Source: Methylophilus medardensis
GTDB taxonomy: Bacteria; Pseudomonadota; Gammaproteobacteria; Burkholderiales; Methylophilaceae
Assembly: GCF_006363915.1 (NCBI RefSeq)
Contig: NZ_CP040946.1
Strand: one strand, 5' to 3'
DNA: 64,000 nt
Below the pieces are notes generated by a model, which was given only the letters and a program-made list of their open reading frames with translations, ran no database searches and was not told the DNA's origin. The translations under genes were made by a program, and so were the position numbers. The stretch's first letter is position 1. The number at the start of each line of letters is the position of its first letter. Shown one piece after another: positions 9,142 to 18,540 of this stretch.

Positions 9142-9495
9142 TTAAGGTTTGCTGGCGGCATCAAAGTCAATCAGCAGCGTCATGCTGTCTGTCAGCGCGA
9201 GTTTTTTCTGATAACGCACTGACACCGATCCACTCCCAATGTCTAAATCGCGACCAGTGACGTCACGAATGCTATCCACTTGCATTTGACGATCAAACGC
9301 AGTGCGAATCTGACTATCGTTTTGCAGCATAGGATCATGCGCTATGCGATTCACGGTTGCTTGGATTGAAAAATATTCGACGTAGGCAGGTAATGCTTTT
9401 AAAGCCACCGTACCCAAGATGCCAAATGCCGTCAACACCAGCAAAAAGCCGATTAAACCGATACCATATTGGTGGAAACGCTTTGCGTGTGTCAT
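9142..9495 (-). CDS. DUF4845 membrane-anchored protein
   Basis: A 117-residue protein with one N-terminal membrane segment (about 10-32, GIGLIGFLLVLTAFGILGTVAL) and a small extracytoplasmic domain. The prepilin-like start and its place between lepB and rnc fit DUF4845, a family of unknown function found in this position in beta- and gammaproteobacteria. GAGGAAA stands 7 bases before the start. Function unknown; a lepB-linked envelope role is only contextual. Confidence 0.85.
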   Translation of the reverse strand: MTHAKRFHQYGIGLIGFLLVLTAFGILGTVALKALPAYVEYFSIQATVNRIAHDPMLQNDSQIRTAFDRQMQVDSIRDVTGRDLDIGSGSVSVRYQKKLALTDSMTLLIDFDAASKP

Positions 9496-9544
9496 CGTAC
9501 TATTTCCTCAAAAATAAGTCGTTTCGACACGGCTCACCGTGCAC

Positions 9545-10360
9545 TTAACCAATACTTTGCCCGATCCGGCGCCATTGGTCAAAATTAAACCAGATAAAAA
9601 ACGCTTTACCGACCAGATGTTTTTCAGCCACAAACCCCCAGACGCGGCTGTCAGAGCTGTTGTCGCGGTTATCCCCCATGGCAAAGTACTCGCCAGCAGG
9701 CACGGTAATGGTCTCCCCTTGCATCAGGCGATCTCCCGGGCTACCTGGGCTATATTGATTCATGATGTCATGAATCAATACATCATGCTTGACGCCACCC
9801 AATTGCTCATTCAAGCGTGAAGCGGTCACATCAACCGCCCGCGCATTGCCGCTTTCATCATTCACATTGAGCGCGTATTGATAGGGTTGTACAAAATCAA
9901 GATTGATGACTTTGCCATTAATCGTAAGTTGCTTGTCACGATACTGAATTTTGTCGCCGGGCAAGCCAACCACGCGTTTGATATAGTCAATCGTGGTATC
10001 AGGCGGATAATGAAACACAAACACATCACCACGCTGCGGCAAACTCACCGGATAAAAAACCTTGTTCAAAATTGGCACACGTAAACCATAGGTGAACTTG
10101 TTCACCAGAATATAATCCCCCGCCAGCAAAGTTGGCATCATCGACCCAGAAGGAATCTTAAATGGCTCGACCACAAAAGAGCGCACCGTAAACACCAGCA
10201 AAATCACTGGGAAAAAACTTTTACTGTATTCGACGTACCATGGATCTGCCACTTCTCCCAGCGCACCGGCTTGACGTTGTTTGCGTAAGACCAAAATGTC
10301 TAGCAGCCAGATCACGCCCGAGACTAGCAAAATCACCAACATAAAAATTGCAAAATACAT
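9545..10360 (-). CDS. lepB: signal peptidase I
   Basis: Inner-membrane protease that removes signal peptides from secreted proteins. The 271 residues include two N-terminal membrane segments (about 3-25 and 48-62), PSGSMMPTL with nucleophile Ser near 73, DYIKRVVGLPGD with general-base Lys near 128, and the C-terminal MGDNRDNSSDSR. CAGGAAA precedes the start. It lies 36 bases after lepA, the conserved lepA-lepB arrangement. Confidence 0.97.
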   Translation of the reverse strand: MYFAIFMLVILLVSGVIWLLDILVLRKQRQAGALGEVADPWYVEYSKSFFPVILLVFTVRSFVVEPFKIPSGSMMPTLLAGDYILVNKFTYGLRVPILNKVFYPVSLPQRGDVFVFHYPPDTTIDYIKRVVGLPGDKIQYRDKQLTINGKVINLDFVQPYQYALNVNDESGNARAVDVTASRLNEQLGGVKHDVLIHDIMNQYSPGSPGDRLMQGETITVPAGEYFAMGDNRDNSSDSRVWGFVAEKHLVGKAFFIWFNFDQWRRIGQSIG

Positions 10361-10396
10361 GCTTGTTTCCTGAGTAAGCTATGTCACTAGCTGTGA

Positions 10397-12190
10397 CTAT
10401 TTATCTTCTACACGCAAAATAGCAAGGAAGGCTTCTTGTGGAATCTCCACGTTACCCACTTGCTTCATACGCTTTTTACCTTCTTTTTGTTTTTCCAGCA
10501 ACTTACGTTTACGCGTAATATCGCCGCCATAACATTTAGCAATCACGTTTTTACGCATGGCTTTAACCGTTTCGCGAGCAATAATATTGGCCCCAATAGA
10601 GGCTTGGATTGCAATGTCAAACATCTGGCGCGGAATCAATTCGCGCATTTTAGATACCAGCTCGCGGCCACGGTAAAGGCTGTTGGCACGATGCACAATC
10701 AAACTCAACGCATCTACGCGCTCACCATTGACCATGATATCCAGTTTGACTAGGTCTGCGGCACGAAACTCGAGAAACTCGTAGTCCATGGAAGCATAGC
10801 CACGCGAGACTGATTTTAATTTGTCAAAGAAATCGAGCACCACTTCGTTGAGTGGCATTTCGTAGCTCAACATGACCTGCCGGCCCATGTATTGCATGTT
10901 GCGTTGGATACCGCGCTTGTTATTACATAGGGTCATCACTGGCCCCACATAGTCTTGTGGCATCAATAAATTCACCACAATCATCGGCTCGCGAATCTCT
11001 TCGACACGCGACGGCTCTGGCAGGCGGGAAGGGTTTTCGATCTGCACCACTTCACCGGTTCTAAGCAACAGTTCATAGATCACGGTTGGCGCCGTGGTAA
11101 TCAGGTCCATGTCGTACTCGCGCTCTAGGCGCTCTTGTACGATCTCCATGTGCAATAAACCCAGAAAACCACAACGGAATCCAAAACCCAGTGCGGTGGA
11201 ATTTTCTGGCTCAAATTGCAAACTCGAATCATTCAGGCTGAGCTTTTCTAGGGCGGTACGCAAGGCTTCAAACTGGTTAGATTCAACCGGATATAGGCCA
11301 GCAAACACCTGCGGCTTCACCTCTTTAAATCCAGGCAATGCTGCCGCGGCCGGCCGACCAGCCAAGGTGACCGTGTCGCCTACTTTTGCAGCCGCTAACT
11401 CTTTAATGCCCGCGATGATAAACCCAACTTCGCCCGCGCTCAATTGAGTGCGTTGTAACGACTTTGGCGTAAACACACCCACTTGCTCACACAAATACTC
11501 GGCGCCGGTCGCCATTAAGCGAATTTTCTCTTTCGCGCGCAGCACACCATCCACCACACGCACCAACATCACCACACCGACATAATTATCAAACCAAGCA
11601 TCAATCACTAATGCCTTCAACGGCGCGTCCACATCGCCCACCGGCGGCGGCACTTTGGCGACCACTTCTTCAAGCACGTCACGCACACCTTCACCTGTTT
11701 TAGCCGAGCAGCGGACAGCATCGGTCGCATCCACCCCAATTACGTCTTCAATCTCTTGCGACACCCGAACTGGATCGGCGGAAGGCAAATCAATCTTGTT
11801 GAGCACCGGCGTCACTTCTACCCCGAGATCAATTGCGGTATAACAGTTAGCCACGCTTTGCGCCTCAACCCCTTGCGAGGCATCCACCACTAAAAGCGCG
11901 CCTTCACAAGCCGACAAAGACCGACTGACTTCGTAGCTAAAATCCACATGGCCGGGAGTATCAATCAAATTCAGCTGATAGATTTCGCCATTGTTGGCCT
12001 TGTATTGCAAGGCAGCGGTTTGCGCTTTGATGGTAATGCCGCGCTCACGCTCGATATCCATGCTATCTAGCACTTGCGCTTCCATCTCGCGCGCCTCAAG
12101 ACCACCGCATAATTGAATAATGCGGTCTGCTAGGGTTGATTTGCCGTGATCAATGTGCGCGATGATCGAAAAATTACGGATATTTTTCAT
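10397..12190 (-). CDS. lepA: elongation factor 4 (LepA)
   Basis: Ribosome-associated GTPase that acts on stalled or mistranslocated ribosomes. From ATG 12190 the product is 597 residues and opens MKNIRNFSIIAHIDHGKSTL, the canonical N-terminus with the P-loop. DTPGHVDF and NKIDLP follow, and the LepA-specific C-terminal domain ends with basic KRKLLEKQKEGKKRMKQVG. An upstream in-frame TTG adds nine residues not usual for the family. No clear Shine-Dalgarno is visible. Lies downstream of mucD and its terminator. Confidence 0.97.
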   Translation of the reverse strand: MKNIRNFSIIAHIDHGKSTLADRIIQLCGGLEAREMEAQVLDSMDIERERGITIKAQTAALQYKANNGEIYQLNLIDTPGHVDFSYEVSRSLSACEGALLVVDASQGVEAQSVANCYTAIDLGVEVTPVLNKIDLPSADPVRVSQEIEDVIGVDATDAVRCSAKTGEGVRDVLEEVVAKVPPPVGDVDAPLKALVIDAWFDNYVGVVMLVRVVDGVLRAKEKIRLMATGAEYLCEQVGVFTPKSLQRTQLSAGEVGFIIAGIKELAAAKVGDTVTLAGRPAAAALPGFKEVKPQVFAGLYPVESNQFEALRTALEKLSLNDSSLQFEPENSTALGFGFRCGFLGLLHMEIVQERLEREYDMDLITTAPTVIYELLLRTGEVVQIENPSRLPEPSRVEEIREPMIVVNLLMPQDYVGPVMTLCNNKRGIQRNMQYMGRQVMLSYEMPLNEVVLDFFDKLKSVSRGYASMDYEFLEFRAADLVKLDIMVNGERVDALSLIVHRANSLYRGRELVSKMRELIPRQMFDIAIQASIGANIIARETVKAMRKNVIAKCYGGDITRKRKLLEKQKEGKKRMKQVGNVEIPQEAFLAILRVEDK

Positions 12191-12217
12191 GTTGTATTGT
12201 GGGTTAGTGACAAGCAA

Positions 12218-12240
12218 GAAAGGCGCTTGAAGCGCCTTTC
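12218..12240. repeat. inverted repeat upstream of lepA
   Basis: Near-perfect hairpin with arms GAAAGGCGCTT and AAGCGCCTTTC, just upstream of the lepA start. On the minus strand it is followed by a weak, interrupted T-run, so it may be a poor second terminator for the mucD transcript or a structured lepA leader. Confidence 0.5.
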
Positions 12241-12340
12241 AAATGGGCTGTATTTTACAGCAAATGTATGAATATCAGTGATTTATTTTGTCATCGCATC
12301 CTTGCGGCAGCGCTCAATTTTAACAAGCAAAAAAACAAAA

Positions 12341-12359
12341 AGACAGCTACACGCTGTCT
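12341..12359 (-). terminator. intrinsic terminator after mucD
   Basis: Stem AGACAGC/GCTGTCT with a five-base loop, followed on the minus strand by TTTTTGTTTTTTTG. It lies 26 bases beyond the mucD stop and would separate the sigma-E envelope genes from lepA. Confidence 0.8.
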
Positions 12360-12384
12360 CTTTGTGTCCCGCATGAGATGCCAA

Positions 12385-13818
12385 TTATTTCATTTTAATC
12401 GGCACATACAGGGTGCTGTCGCCGCGAAGAACCAACACGGCGACCGTCTTGCCTGACGGCACAGCATTAATTTGTTTGTTGAACAGGTCAACGCTCTGCG
12501 TTTCATTGTTATTCAGACCAAGGATCACATCGCCACGGCGAATCCCCGCTTGTGCGGCAGCGCCGGCACTGTCGATCACCAGCAAGCCATTTTTACCATT
12601 GAGTTTTTTCTTTTGTATCGCCGTCAACTCACGTAAGGTCAAGCCAATTTTGTTGGCTTCCGGTTTGCCAGGCTCTTTGTTGATAGCTGGCGCATCGGTT
12701 TGCTCACTTGGCATTTCACCCACACCCAACTGCAGCGTTTTATTGCTCCCTTTGCGCACAATCTCTACCGGCACCACTTTGCCTGGCTTGGTGGCTGCCA
12801 CGACGCGCGGCAAATCACTCGAAGTTGCAATCGGCTTGCCATCAAATTTAAGAATGATATCGCCAGCCTCTAAACCACCCTTGTCAGCCGGGCTATTTTT
12901 TTCAATCCCGGCAATCAAAGCGCCACTAGTTTGCTTAAGACCGAACGACTCGGCGAGATCTTTAGTGACTTCTTGAATACCAATGCCTAACCAGCCACGC
13001 GCAATGCGACCGTTAGATTTCAACTGATTAGAAATATCAATCGCGACATCAATCGGGATACTGAATGACAAACCCATAGAGCCGCCATTTTTGCTGTAGA
13101 TTTGTGAATTGACTCCAACAACTTCGCCACGCAAGTTAAACAATGGTCCGCCAGAGTTGCCGGGGTTGATGGCAACGTCGGTTTGAATAAACGGGACATA
13201 GTTCTCTTGTGGCAATGCGCGGCCTTTGGCACTGACAATGCCAGCGGTCATGGTATTTTCAAGACCAAACGGTGAACCAATCGCGGCGACCCATTCGCCT
13301 ACTTTTAGCAGATTTGGGTCGCCCACCGTCACTTTGGGTAAACCAGTCGCTTCAATTTTAATTAGGGCAACATCGGTACGCTTGTCCGCACCGATAATTT
13401 TCGCTTTGAACTCGCGCTTGTCATACAACTTAACCAGCACCTCATCCGCCTCGCTCACCACGTGGGCATTAGTCAAAATATAACCATCAGCACTGATAAT
13501 AAACCCCGAACCCAAGGATTGCGTTTTGTAGTCTTGGCCACCCTCTTGGCCGGGTGCGCCCGGCATGCCTGGGATGCCAAATCGGCGCAAAAACTCCTGC
13601 AGATTCTCGTCATTCGGCATGCCAGGAAAACCGATACTGCCGGGCCCGTGCACCACCGAAGTGATGCTGATATTGACCACAGCAGGACCTTGCTTTTCAG
13701 CCAACTCGGTGAAATCGGGTAAATCTTTGGCTACAACAGCCACTGGCAAAGTCATTGTCACAGCACACGCCAGCATCACACCAAAAAACCATTGTCTCAT
13801 CATGATTATTTTTACCAT
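12385..13818 (-). CDS. mucD: DegP/MucD-type periplasmic serine endoprotease
   Basis: Periplasmic protease/chaperone of the HtrA family that handles misfolded envelope proteins. The 477 residues begin with a signal peptide (to about AVVA, 30). The trypsin-like domain has His in TNAHVV (119), Asp in RTDVAL (149) and Ser in GNSGGPL (222), with two PDZ domains after (about 275-365 and 395-475). A Gly/Pro-rich loop occupies about 60-95. In-frame ATGs at residues 6 and 7 are alternative starts and none has a clear ribosome site. It follows rseB, so it belongs to the sigma-E response group. Confidence 0.94.
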   Translation of the reverse strand: MVKIIMMRQWFFGVMLACAVTMTLPVAVVAKDLPDFTELAEKQGPAVVNISITSVVHGPGSIGFPGMPNDENLQEFLRRFGIPGMPGAPGQEGGQDYKTQSLGSGFIISADGYILTNAHVVSEADEVLVKLYDKREFKAKIIGADKRTDVALIKIEATGLPKVTVGDPNLLKVGEWVAAIGSPFGLENTMTAGIVSAKGRALPQENYVPFIQTDVAINPGNSGGPLFNLRGEVVGVNSQIYSKNGGSMGLSFSIPIDVAIDISNQLKSNGRIARGWLGIGIQEVTKDLAESFGLKQTSGALIAGIEKNSPADKGGLEAGDIILKFDGKPIATSSDLPRVVAATKPGKVVPVEIVRKGSNKTLQLGVGEMPSEQTDAPAINKEPGKPEANKIGLTLRELTAIQKKKLNGKNGLLVIDSAGAAAQAGIRRGDVILGLNNNETQSVDLFNKQINAVPSGKTVAVLVLRGDSTLYVPIKMK

Positions 13819-13988
13819 TTAATGATTATTAAAAATGAATTTGCGCCATCTAGAGAGCGACGCTCGGGGATTTTGATCCGCGAAAGTTTCACTCACATGA
13901 CATGGGGATTGCCATGCGAAATACAAGAGATTGTTAGGACGGAAGTGCGTCGTTTTGCACGATATGGAATTTGTAATTGAGCGACGCA

Positions 13989-14957
13989 CTATTTTTTGAA
14001 AGTTACTTGCTGTGCGATTTGTTCAACCGTCTGTGCAGGCACTTCACCTACCACCACCAATTGATAACCATTTAACACATGTGCATACACATTCGTCGAG
14101 CCCATGTTTTTTTTGCCTACCCGTGCTTGCATGCCCTTGACTATCGGCTCGACAAACAATGAGACGGAAGCAAGCCCATCTGAAAAAATCAATTGTTGCA
14201 CAGTGGTATTTTTCCCTTGCACTTTCAATTGAATTTGATCGACTTTTTTGTAGCCTGTGGGTAAGTTAGCAATCACCAAATTGTCTTCGATGTGCGTGAG
14301 ATCGGTGCTGTCGTCCATGACGTAAGGTTTCGTGGCATCAATTTTCGGTTGAAACCAATCTAAGTCTTTGGTCTGCAACATCGAGACTTGATTAAACCCA
14401 ATCTGCTCCAATGTGTGGCCTTGCGCATCCACCATACTCATTTTCAGCAGCAAGCCATATTCAGCGTCCGACCAAACACGATATTGATAGCGTAAATTAT
14501 CGTTGGGTACCATATCGATGACTTGCGCTAAACGCCCGGCAATACGCTCCTGACCAACATACTTCAGCTTGTAATTTTGCTTGAGCGGATACAGCTGCGT
14601 AGGCAACATCGCCGGAAATAAATTCTGGCCGCGCCGCTTTTCAATGACTATTTTGTCGTTCTTTGCGTTGAAAATGACAATATCATCCCCTTCACTGAAT
14701 ACTTCGCGCGGGCGTCCATCGAGCACTACGTTGCGCGAAAATTCGCGGCCGCCTTCGTACATGTGCGTGATCTGCACAGAACGTATAGTTGCGCCGTTGT
14801 GGTAAACAAACAGGCCTTGGTAATTTAATTCTCGCGCGGCAGAGGCCGTTTTTTGCATCGTGACCCAAAGGTCCTCTTCGGCATAGACGGATTGATTGAA
14901 GACTGCCAGCAATAATGCTGGCAGGAAAAAAGCACGGAAAACAAGCTTCAATGACAT
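13989..14957 (-). CDS. rseB: RseB/MucB periplasmic sigma-E regulator
   Basis: Periplasmic protein that binds the anti-sigma factor RseA and protects it from cleavage until lipid or lipoprotein stress. The 322 residues carry an N-terminal signal peptide (to about VYA, 26), then the large lipid-binding-like domain (LNYQGLFVYHNG, REVFSEGDDIVIF) and a smaller C-terminal domain (DGLASVSLFVEP). It lies 19 bases after rseA. The position between rseA and mucD matches the betaproteobacterial sigma-E locus. Confidence 0.92.
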   Translation of the reverse strand: MSLKLVFRAFFLPALLLAVFNQSVYAEEDLWVTMQKTASAARELNYQGLFVYHNGATIRSVQITHMYEGGREFSRNVVLDGRPREVFSEGDDIVIFNAKNDKIVIEKRRGQNLFPAMLPTQLYPLKQNYKLKYVGQERIAGRLAQVIDMVPNDNLRYQYRVWSDAEYGLLLKMSMVDAQGHTLEQIGFNQVSMLQTKDLDWFQPKIDATKPYVMDDSTDLTHIEDNLVIANLPTGYKKVDQIQLKVQGKNTTVQQLIFSDGLASVSLFVEPIVKGMQARVGKKNMGSTNVYAHVLNGYQLVVVGEVPAQTVEQIAQQVTFKK

Positions 14958-14976
14958 ACCTTTAGCAGCAATAATG

Positions 14977-15441
14977 TTATTCGCCAGCGCTAAAGGCTAC
15001 GTTTTGCATGTAGTAAGTTGCGCTACTAGGTGCGAAGTTGTGATGTGCGACAACGTATTGGTCGGTGTCTTTGTCCGCGATTTGCATTGCCGTGTTGGGC
15101 GCTGGCTGATTGAAGACAAATAGTCCAACGAAGAAAGCTGCCGCTACCGAAGCTGCAATCGACCAGCTGTAGGTACTAAAGCGCGGCCGAATGTGAGTCA
15201 CTTTTTCAGACGCACTCACGGCCTGCGGCGCAAGTAGGGTGGGCTCATCATCAAGATTGGCCATAATGCGGCTGGTCAAATCGGATTCGTTCCAATAATC
15301 TTCTCGCATCACATCCCGAATCACATGATATTCGCGCCAAGCCTGTGCTACTTCACCGGTAGATTTTGCTGCCAGAAAAATATGTTCACAGCGTTCAACG
15401 TCGACTTCACCGTCGACTAATGCAGATAATTGCTGCTTCAT
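14977..15441 (-). CDS. rseA: RseA/MucA anti-sigma-E factor
   Basis: Inner-membrane anti-sigma factor that holds RpoE inactive. The 154 residues start MKQQLSALVDGEVD, the typical N-terminal cytoplasmic domain, followed by AWREYHVIRDVMR. One membrane segment lies around 96-112 and a short periplasmic tail would meet RseB. GGGG lies 5 bases before the start. It is 99 bases downstream of rpoE. Confidence 0.92.
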   Translation of the reverse strand: MKQQLSALVDGEVDVERCEHIFLAAKSTGEVAQAWREYHVIRDVMREDYWNESDLTSRIMANLDDEPTLLAPQAVSASEKVTHIRPRFSTYSWSIAASVAAAFFVGLFVFNQPAPNTAMQIADKDTDQYVVAHHNFAPSSATYYMQNVAFSAGE

Positions 15442-15540
15442 AATAACCCCAAATCAATCAATGTTTTTATGTTAGCATTTAACAGAAAATTTGTCATAAC
15501 ACCTATATACTCGTGTATGTTTTTGTAGCGAATGCGCCCG

Positions 15541-16170
15541 TTACCAACGCTTGTGTTGAGGCGTATCCAACAAAGGCCTCAATTTTGCAGCGATGGTTTC
15601 ACGTGCGCGGAAAATACGTGACCGAACGGTGCCAATCGGACACTGCATCACATTTGCAATATCCTCGTAACTTAGCCCTTCCAGCTCACGCAAGGTAATC
15701 GCTGTCCGAAGTTCGTCAGGCAACGCTGCAATGGCATCATTGACTGTTTGCGCGATTTCTTTGGTCATCAACGACGTTTCAGGCGTCTCCATGGTGCGCA
15801 TATCATTGGCTTCGTCGAAGTTTTCAACGTCTTCGAGTTCCACATCTTGCATCACTTGTGGCTTACGGCCGAGTGATACCAAATAGTTTTTGGCCGTATT
15901 GATACCAATGCGATACAGCCAAGTATAAAAAGCACTGTCGCCTCTAAAGCTGTGCAATGCCCGATAAGCCTTGATAAAAGACTCTTGGACAACGTCCTCG
16001 ACCTCTGCTTGGTCACGAATCATGCGCGACAACAAGCGACCGAGTTTACGATGATATTTCTCAACCAACAATCCAAAGGCTCGTTTGTCACCTTGCTGAG
16101 CACGTTCAACCAGCATTTGATCAAACTCTTTGTTCTCTTGCTGTTTGGCGTGCGCCGCCTGAACAGTCAT
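15541..16170 (-). CDS. rpoE: RNA polymerase sigma factor RpoE (ECF)
   Basis: Envelope-stress sigma factor. From ATG 16170 it has 209 residues: region 2 (RAFGLLVEKYHRKLG, DVVQESFIKAYRAL, SFRGDSAFYTWLYRI) and region 4 (LPDELRTAITLRELEGLSY, GTVRSRIFRARE) match the RpoE group closely. An in-frame ATG at 16281 has a better ribosome site (AAGGGA, 7 bases) and would add 37 residues not usual in the family; it remains a real alternative. A frame start at 16380 is excluded if the promoter at 16336-16364 is right. Heads rpoE-rseA-rseB-mucD and is divergent from nadB. Confidence 0.93.
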   Translation of the reverse strand: MTVQAAHAKQQENKEFDQMLVERAQQGDKRAFGLLVEKYHRKLGRLLSRMIRDQAEVEDVVQESFIKAYRALHSFRGDSAFYTWLYRIGINTAKNYLVSLGRKPQVMQDVELEDVENFDEANDMRTMETPETSLMTKEIAQTVNDAIAALPDELRTAITLRELEGLSYEDIANVMQCPIGTVRSRIFRARETIAAKLRPLLDTPQHKRW

Positions 16171-16335
16171 ATCCCGATGACTCCCTTGGGTAATTTTATG
16201 ATTGGGAGTAGTATACGCTTTAGTATTATTTTCGACGAACCCGGTACGCGTTAACGCCTCTAAATTTGCTGTGTTTAACATCGCCTCATCCCTTATTTTT
16301 TTGCCTGCCACTGCAACACGCTTGACTGACTCCTG

Positions 16336-16364
16336 TCTGAGCTTGCATTCACCATCAAAGTTCC
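16336..16364 (-). promoter_or_regulatory. sigma-E-type promoter of rpoE
   Basis: On the minus strand GGAACTT (16358-16364) is followed after 17 bases by TCAGA (16336-16340). This resembles the ECF sigma-E consensus, GGAACTT with a TC-rich -10. Transcription would begin near 16329, giving rpoE autoregulation. Confidence 0.65.
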
Positions 16365-16382
16365 CTTGATCGCAAAACAAAA

Positions 16383-17993
16383 ATGAATAAAGTGTTCGAT
16401 ATTCTGATTATAGGTAGTGGCTTGGCCGGTCAATCACTGGCGCTTCGTTTAGCCGATCAACACCGAGTGTGTATTCTTAGCAAACGCGAGCTTGCCATGA
16501 GTGCAAGCAACTGGGCGCAAGGCGGGATAGCCGCTGTGCTCAACAGCGAAGACTCATTAGAGGCGCATATTCAAGATACGCTGGATGCCGGCGCCGGTTT
16601 GTGTGACAGCGAAGTCACGCGCATGGTGGTCAATAATGGCCAGGCAAGTATTGAGTGGTTATTGCAACAGGGCGTGAATTTCACCCGCGAGGCCGATGAC
16701 GCGCGATTGCATCTGACGCGCGAAGGCGGGCACAGCCACCGGCGCGTGGTGCACGTCGCAGACGCCACTGGTCAAGCGGTACAAACCACGCTGACTGATC
16801 GTGTGCGCGAGCATCCAAACATTACTATCCTCGAAAACCACATCGCGGTGGATCTCATCACCACACACAAACTGTTCAGACAAACAGCAAATGATGGGCC
16901 TAACCGCTGCCTCGGTGCATATGTGCTAGACAATCAAACAGGAAAAGTGATTACCCTGTCTGCGCAATACACCGTCATGGCCTCAGGTGGCGCGGGCAAA
17001 GTGTACCTTTATACCACCAACCCCGACATCAGCACTGGCGATGGCATCGCCATGGCTTGGCGCGCGGGCTGCCGTGTGGCCAATATGGAGTTCATTCAGT
17101 TTCACCCGACCTGTTTGTACCATCCGCATGCCAAATCATTTTTAATTTCTGAGGTGCTTCGCGGCGAAGGTGGCTTGCTACTGCTGCCTGACGGCACACG
17201 ATTTATGCCCTGGCACGATGCACGCGCTGAACTGGCACCGCGCGACGTCGTGGCGCGTGCGATCGACTTTGAAATGAAAAAACGCGGTCTTGACTGTGTT
17301 TATTTAGATATTAGCCACAAACCGCTGGCATTCATTCAATCGCATTTTCCGAACATTTACCAACGCTGCCTAGAATTGGGCATTGATATCAGCAAGCAGC
17401 CGATCCCGGTAGTGCCTGCCGCCCACTACACTTGCGGCGGCGTCATGACTGACATGCATGGCCGAACTGACATTGATTGTCTATATGCGATTGGCGAAAC
17501 TGCGTGCACTGGCTTACACGGTGCCAACCGGCTGGCCAGCAATTCTTTATTGGAGTGTTTAGCCTTTAGCCAAAGCTGCGCAACAGACATCGAGACGCTG
17601 GGCCTGCAACCGACCATCACCTTGCCGGATTGGGATGAAAGTCGGGTGACGGATGCCGATGAAGAAGTATTAATTACACATACATGGGATGAGTTACGCC
17701 GTTTCATGTGGAATTACGTGGGAATTGTGCGTACCACCAAGCGCTTAAGCCGCGCCTTGCATCGTATTCACATGCTGAGGGACGAAGTCCACGAGTTTTA
17801 CAGCAATTTTAAAGTCAGTCACGATTTAATTGAATTGCGTAATCTATTGCAAGTGGCGGAGCTGATTGTGCGTTGCGCGATCGATCGCCACGAAAGTCGC
17901 GGCTTGCACTTTAGCAAAGACTATCCAGACCTCTTGCCAGAAGCGGTCCCCAGTGTATTGGCGCCGGACAACTACACCAGCCTGTTGGATTAA
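16383..17993 (+). CDS. nadB: L-aspartate oxidase
   Basis: FAD enzyme that oxidises L-aspartate to iminoaspartate, the first step of de novo NAD synthesis. The 536 residues open with a dinucleotide-binding motif GSGLAGQSLALRLA (12-25) and SNWAQGGIAAVL. EGGHSHRRVVH and HYTCGGV are substrate/flavin signatures of the family, and GLHGANRLASNSLLECLAF binds FAD. It is divergent from rpoE. nadA and nadC are not in the window. Confidence 0.96.
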   Translation: MNKVFDILIIGSGLAGQSLALRLADQHRVCILSKRELAMSASNWAQGGIAAVLNSEDSLEAHIQDTLDAGAGLCDSEVTRMVVNNGQASIEWLLQQGVNFTREADDARLHLTREGGHSHRRVVHVADATGQAVQTTLTDRVREHPNITILENHIAVDLITTHKLFRQTANDGPNRCLGAYVLDNQTGKVITLSAQYTVMASGGAGKVYLYTTNPDISTGDGIAMAWRAGCRVANMEFIQFHPTCLYHPHAKSFLISEVLRGEGGLLLLPDGTRFMPWHDARAELAPRDVVARAIDFEMKKRGLDCVYLDISHKPLAFIQSHFPNIYQRCLELGIDISKQPIPVVPAAHYTCGGVMTDMHGRTDIDCLYAIGETACTGLHGANRLASNSLLECLAFSQSCATDIETLGLQPTITLPDWDESRVTDADEEVLITHTWDELRRFMWNYVGIVRTTKRLSRALHRIHMLRDEVHEFYSNFKVSHDLIELRNLLQVAELIVRCAIDRHESRGLHFSKDYPDLLPEAVPSVLAPDNYTSLLD

Positions 17994-17998
17994 AACAG

Positions 17999-18481
17999 AT
18001 GCAAAAGATAGGCTGGCTCATAGGTGGTCTATTTGCCGCCCTATGCCTTGGGGCGCAAGCGCAAACCGTACTTGAAAAAGTCATTGATGGCGACACAGTG
18101 ATTATTCGAGAACAGGCGATCACCTATCACCTGCGTTTATTGGATATCGACGCACCTGAGCGTCAACAAGCATTTGGTCAACAATCCAAACGCAGCCTAA
18201 GCAAATTGTGTGATCAAGCAACCATCACCGTGATCACGCAAGGACAAGATATGTACGGAAGAACGCTCGGGCATTTATATTGCAACGAGGTAGATGCCAG
18301 CGAGTCACAAGTGTCCTTAGGCATGGCCTGGTTTAATGCGCGATACTCTCAGCGCGCCGCATTGTCGGTGTTGCAACAGCAGGCACAGCAGCAGGGCTTA
18401 GGCTTGTGGCATGATGCTAACCCGGTGCCGCCTTGGCAATGGCGTCAGCGTTATGGGCAACATTATCGTCGCCAAGAATGA
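17999..18481 (+). CDS. secreted thermonuclease-like (SNase) protein
   Basis: A 160-residue protein with a signal peptide (about 1-21, ending AQA) and a staphylococcal-nuclease domain. VIDGDTVII, LRLLDIDAPERQQAFGQQS and YGRTLGHLYC carry the arginines and acidic residues of the SNase active site. It probably acts on nucleic acids in the periplasm or outside the cell. It begins 5 bases after the nadB stop, so co-transcription is likely. Confidence 0.88.
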   Translation: MQKIGWLIGGLFAALCLGAQAQTVLEKVIDGDTVIIREQAITYHLRLLDIDAPERQQAFGQQSKRSLSKLCDQATITVITQGQDMYGRTLGHLYCNEVDASESQVSLGMAWFNARYSQRAALSVLQQQAQQQGLGLWHDANPVPPWQWRQRYGQHYRRQE

Positions 18482-18540
18482 CACATGCCGACAATATCCT
18501 TTAGAATACTGTTTTATCAAAGAACTTTAGGACTTTAGAC

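Noticed and set aside
12413..12976. Long open frame on the plus strand
   Set aside because: It is antisense to the PDZ half of mucD, has no ribosome site and resembles no family.
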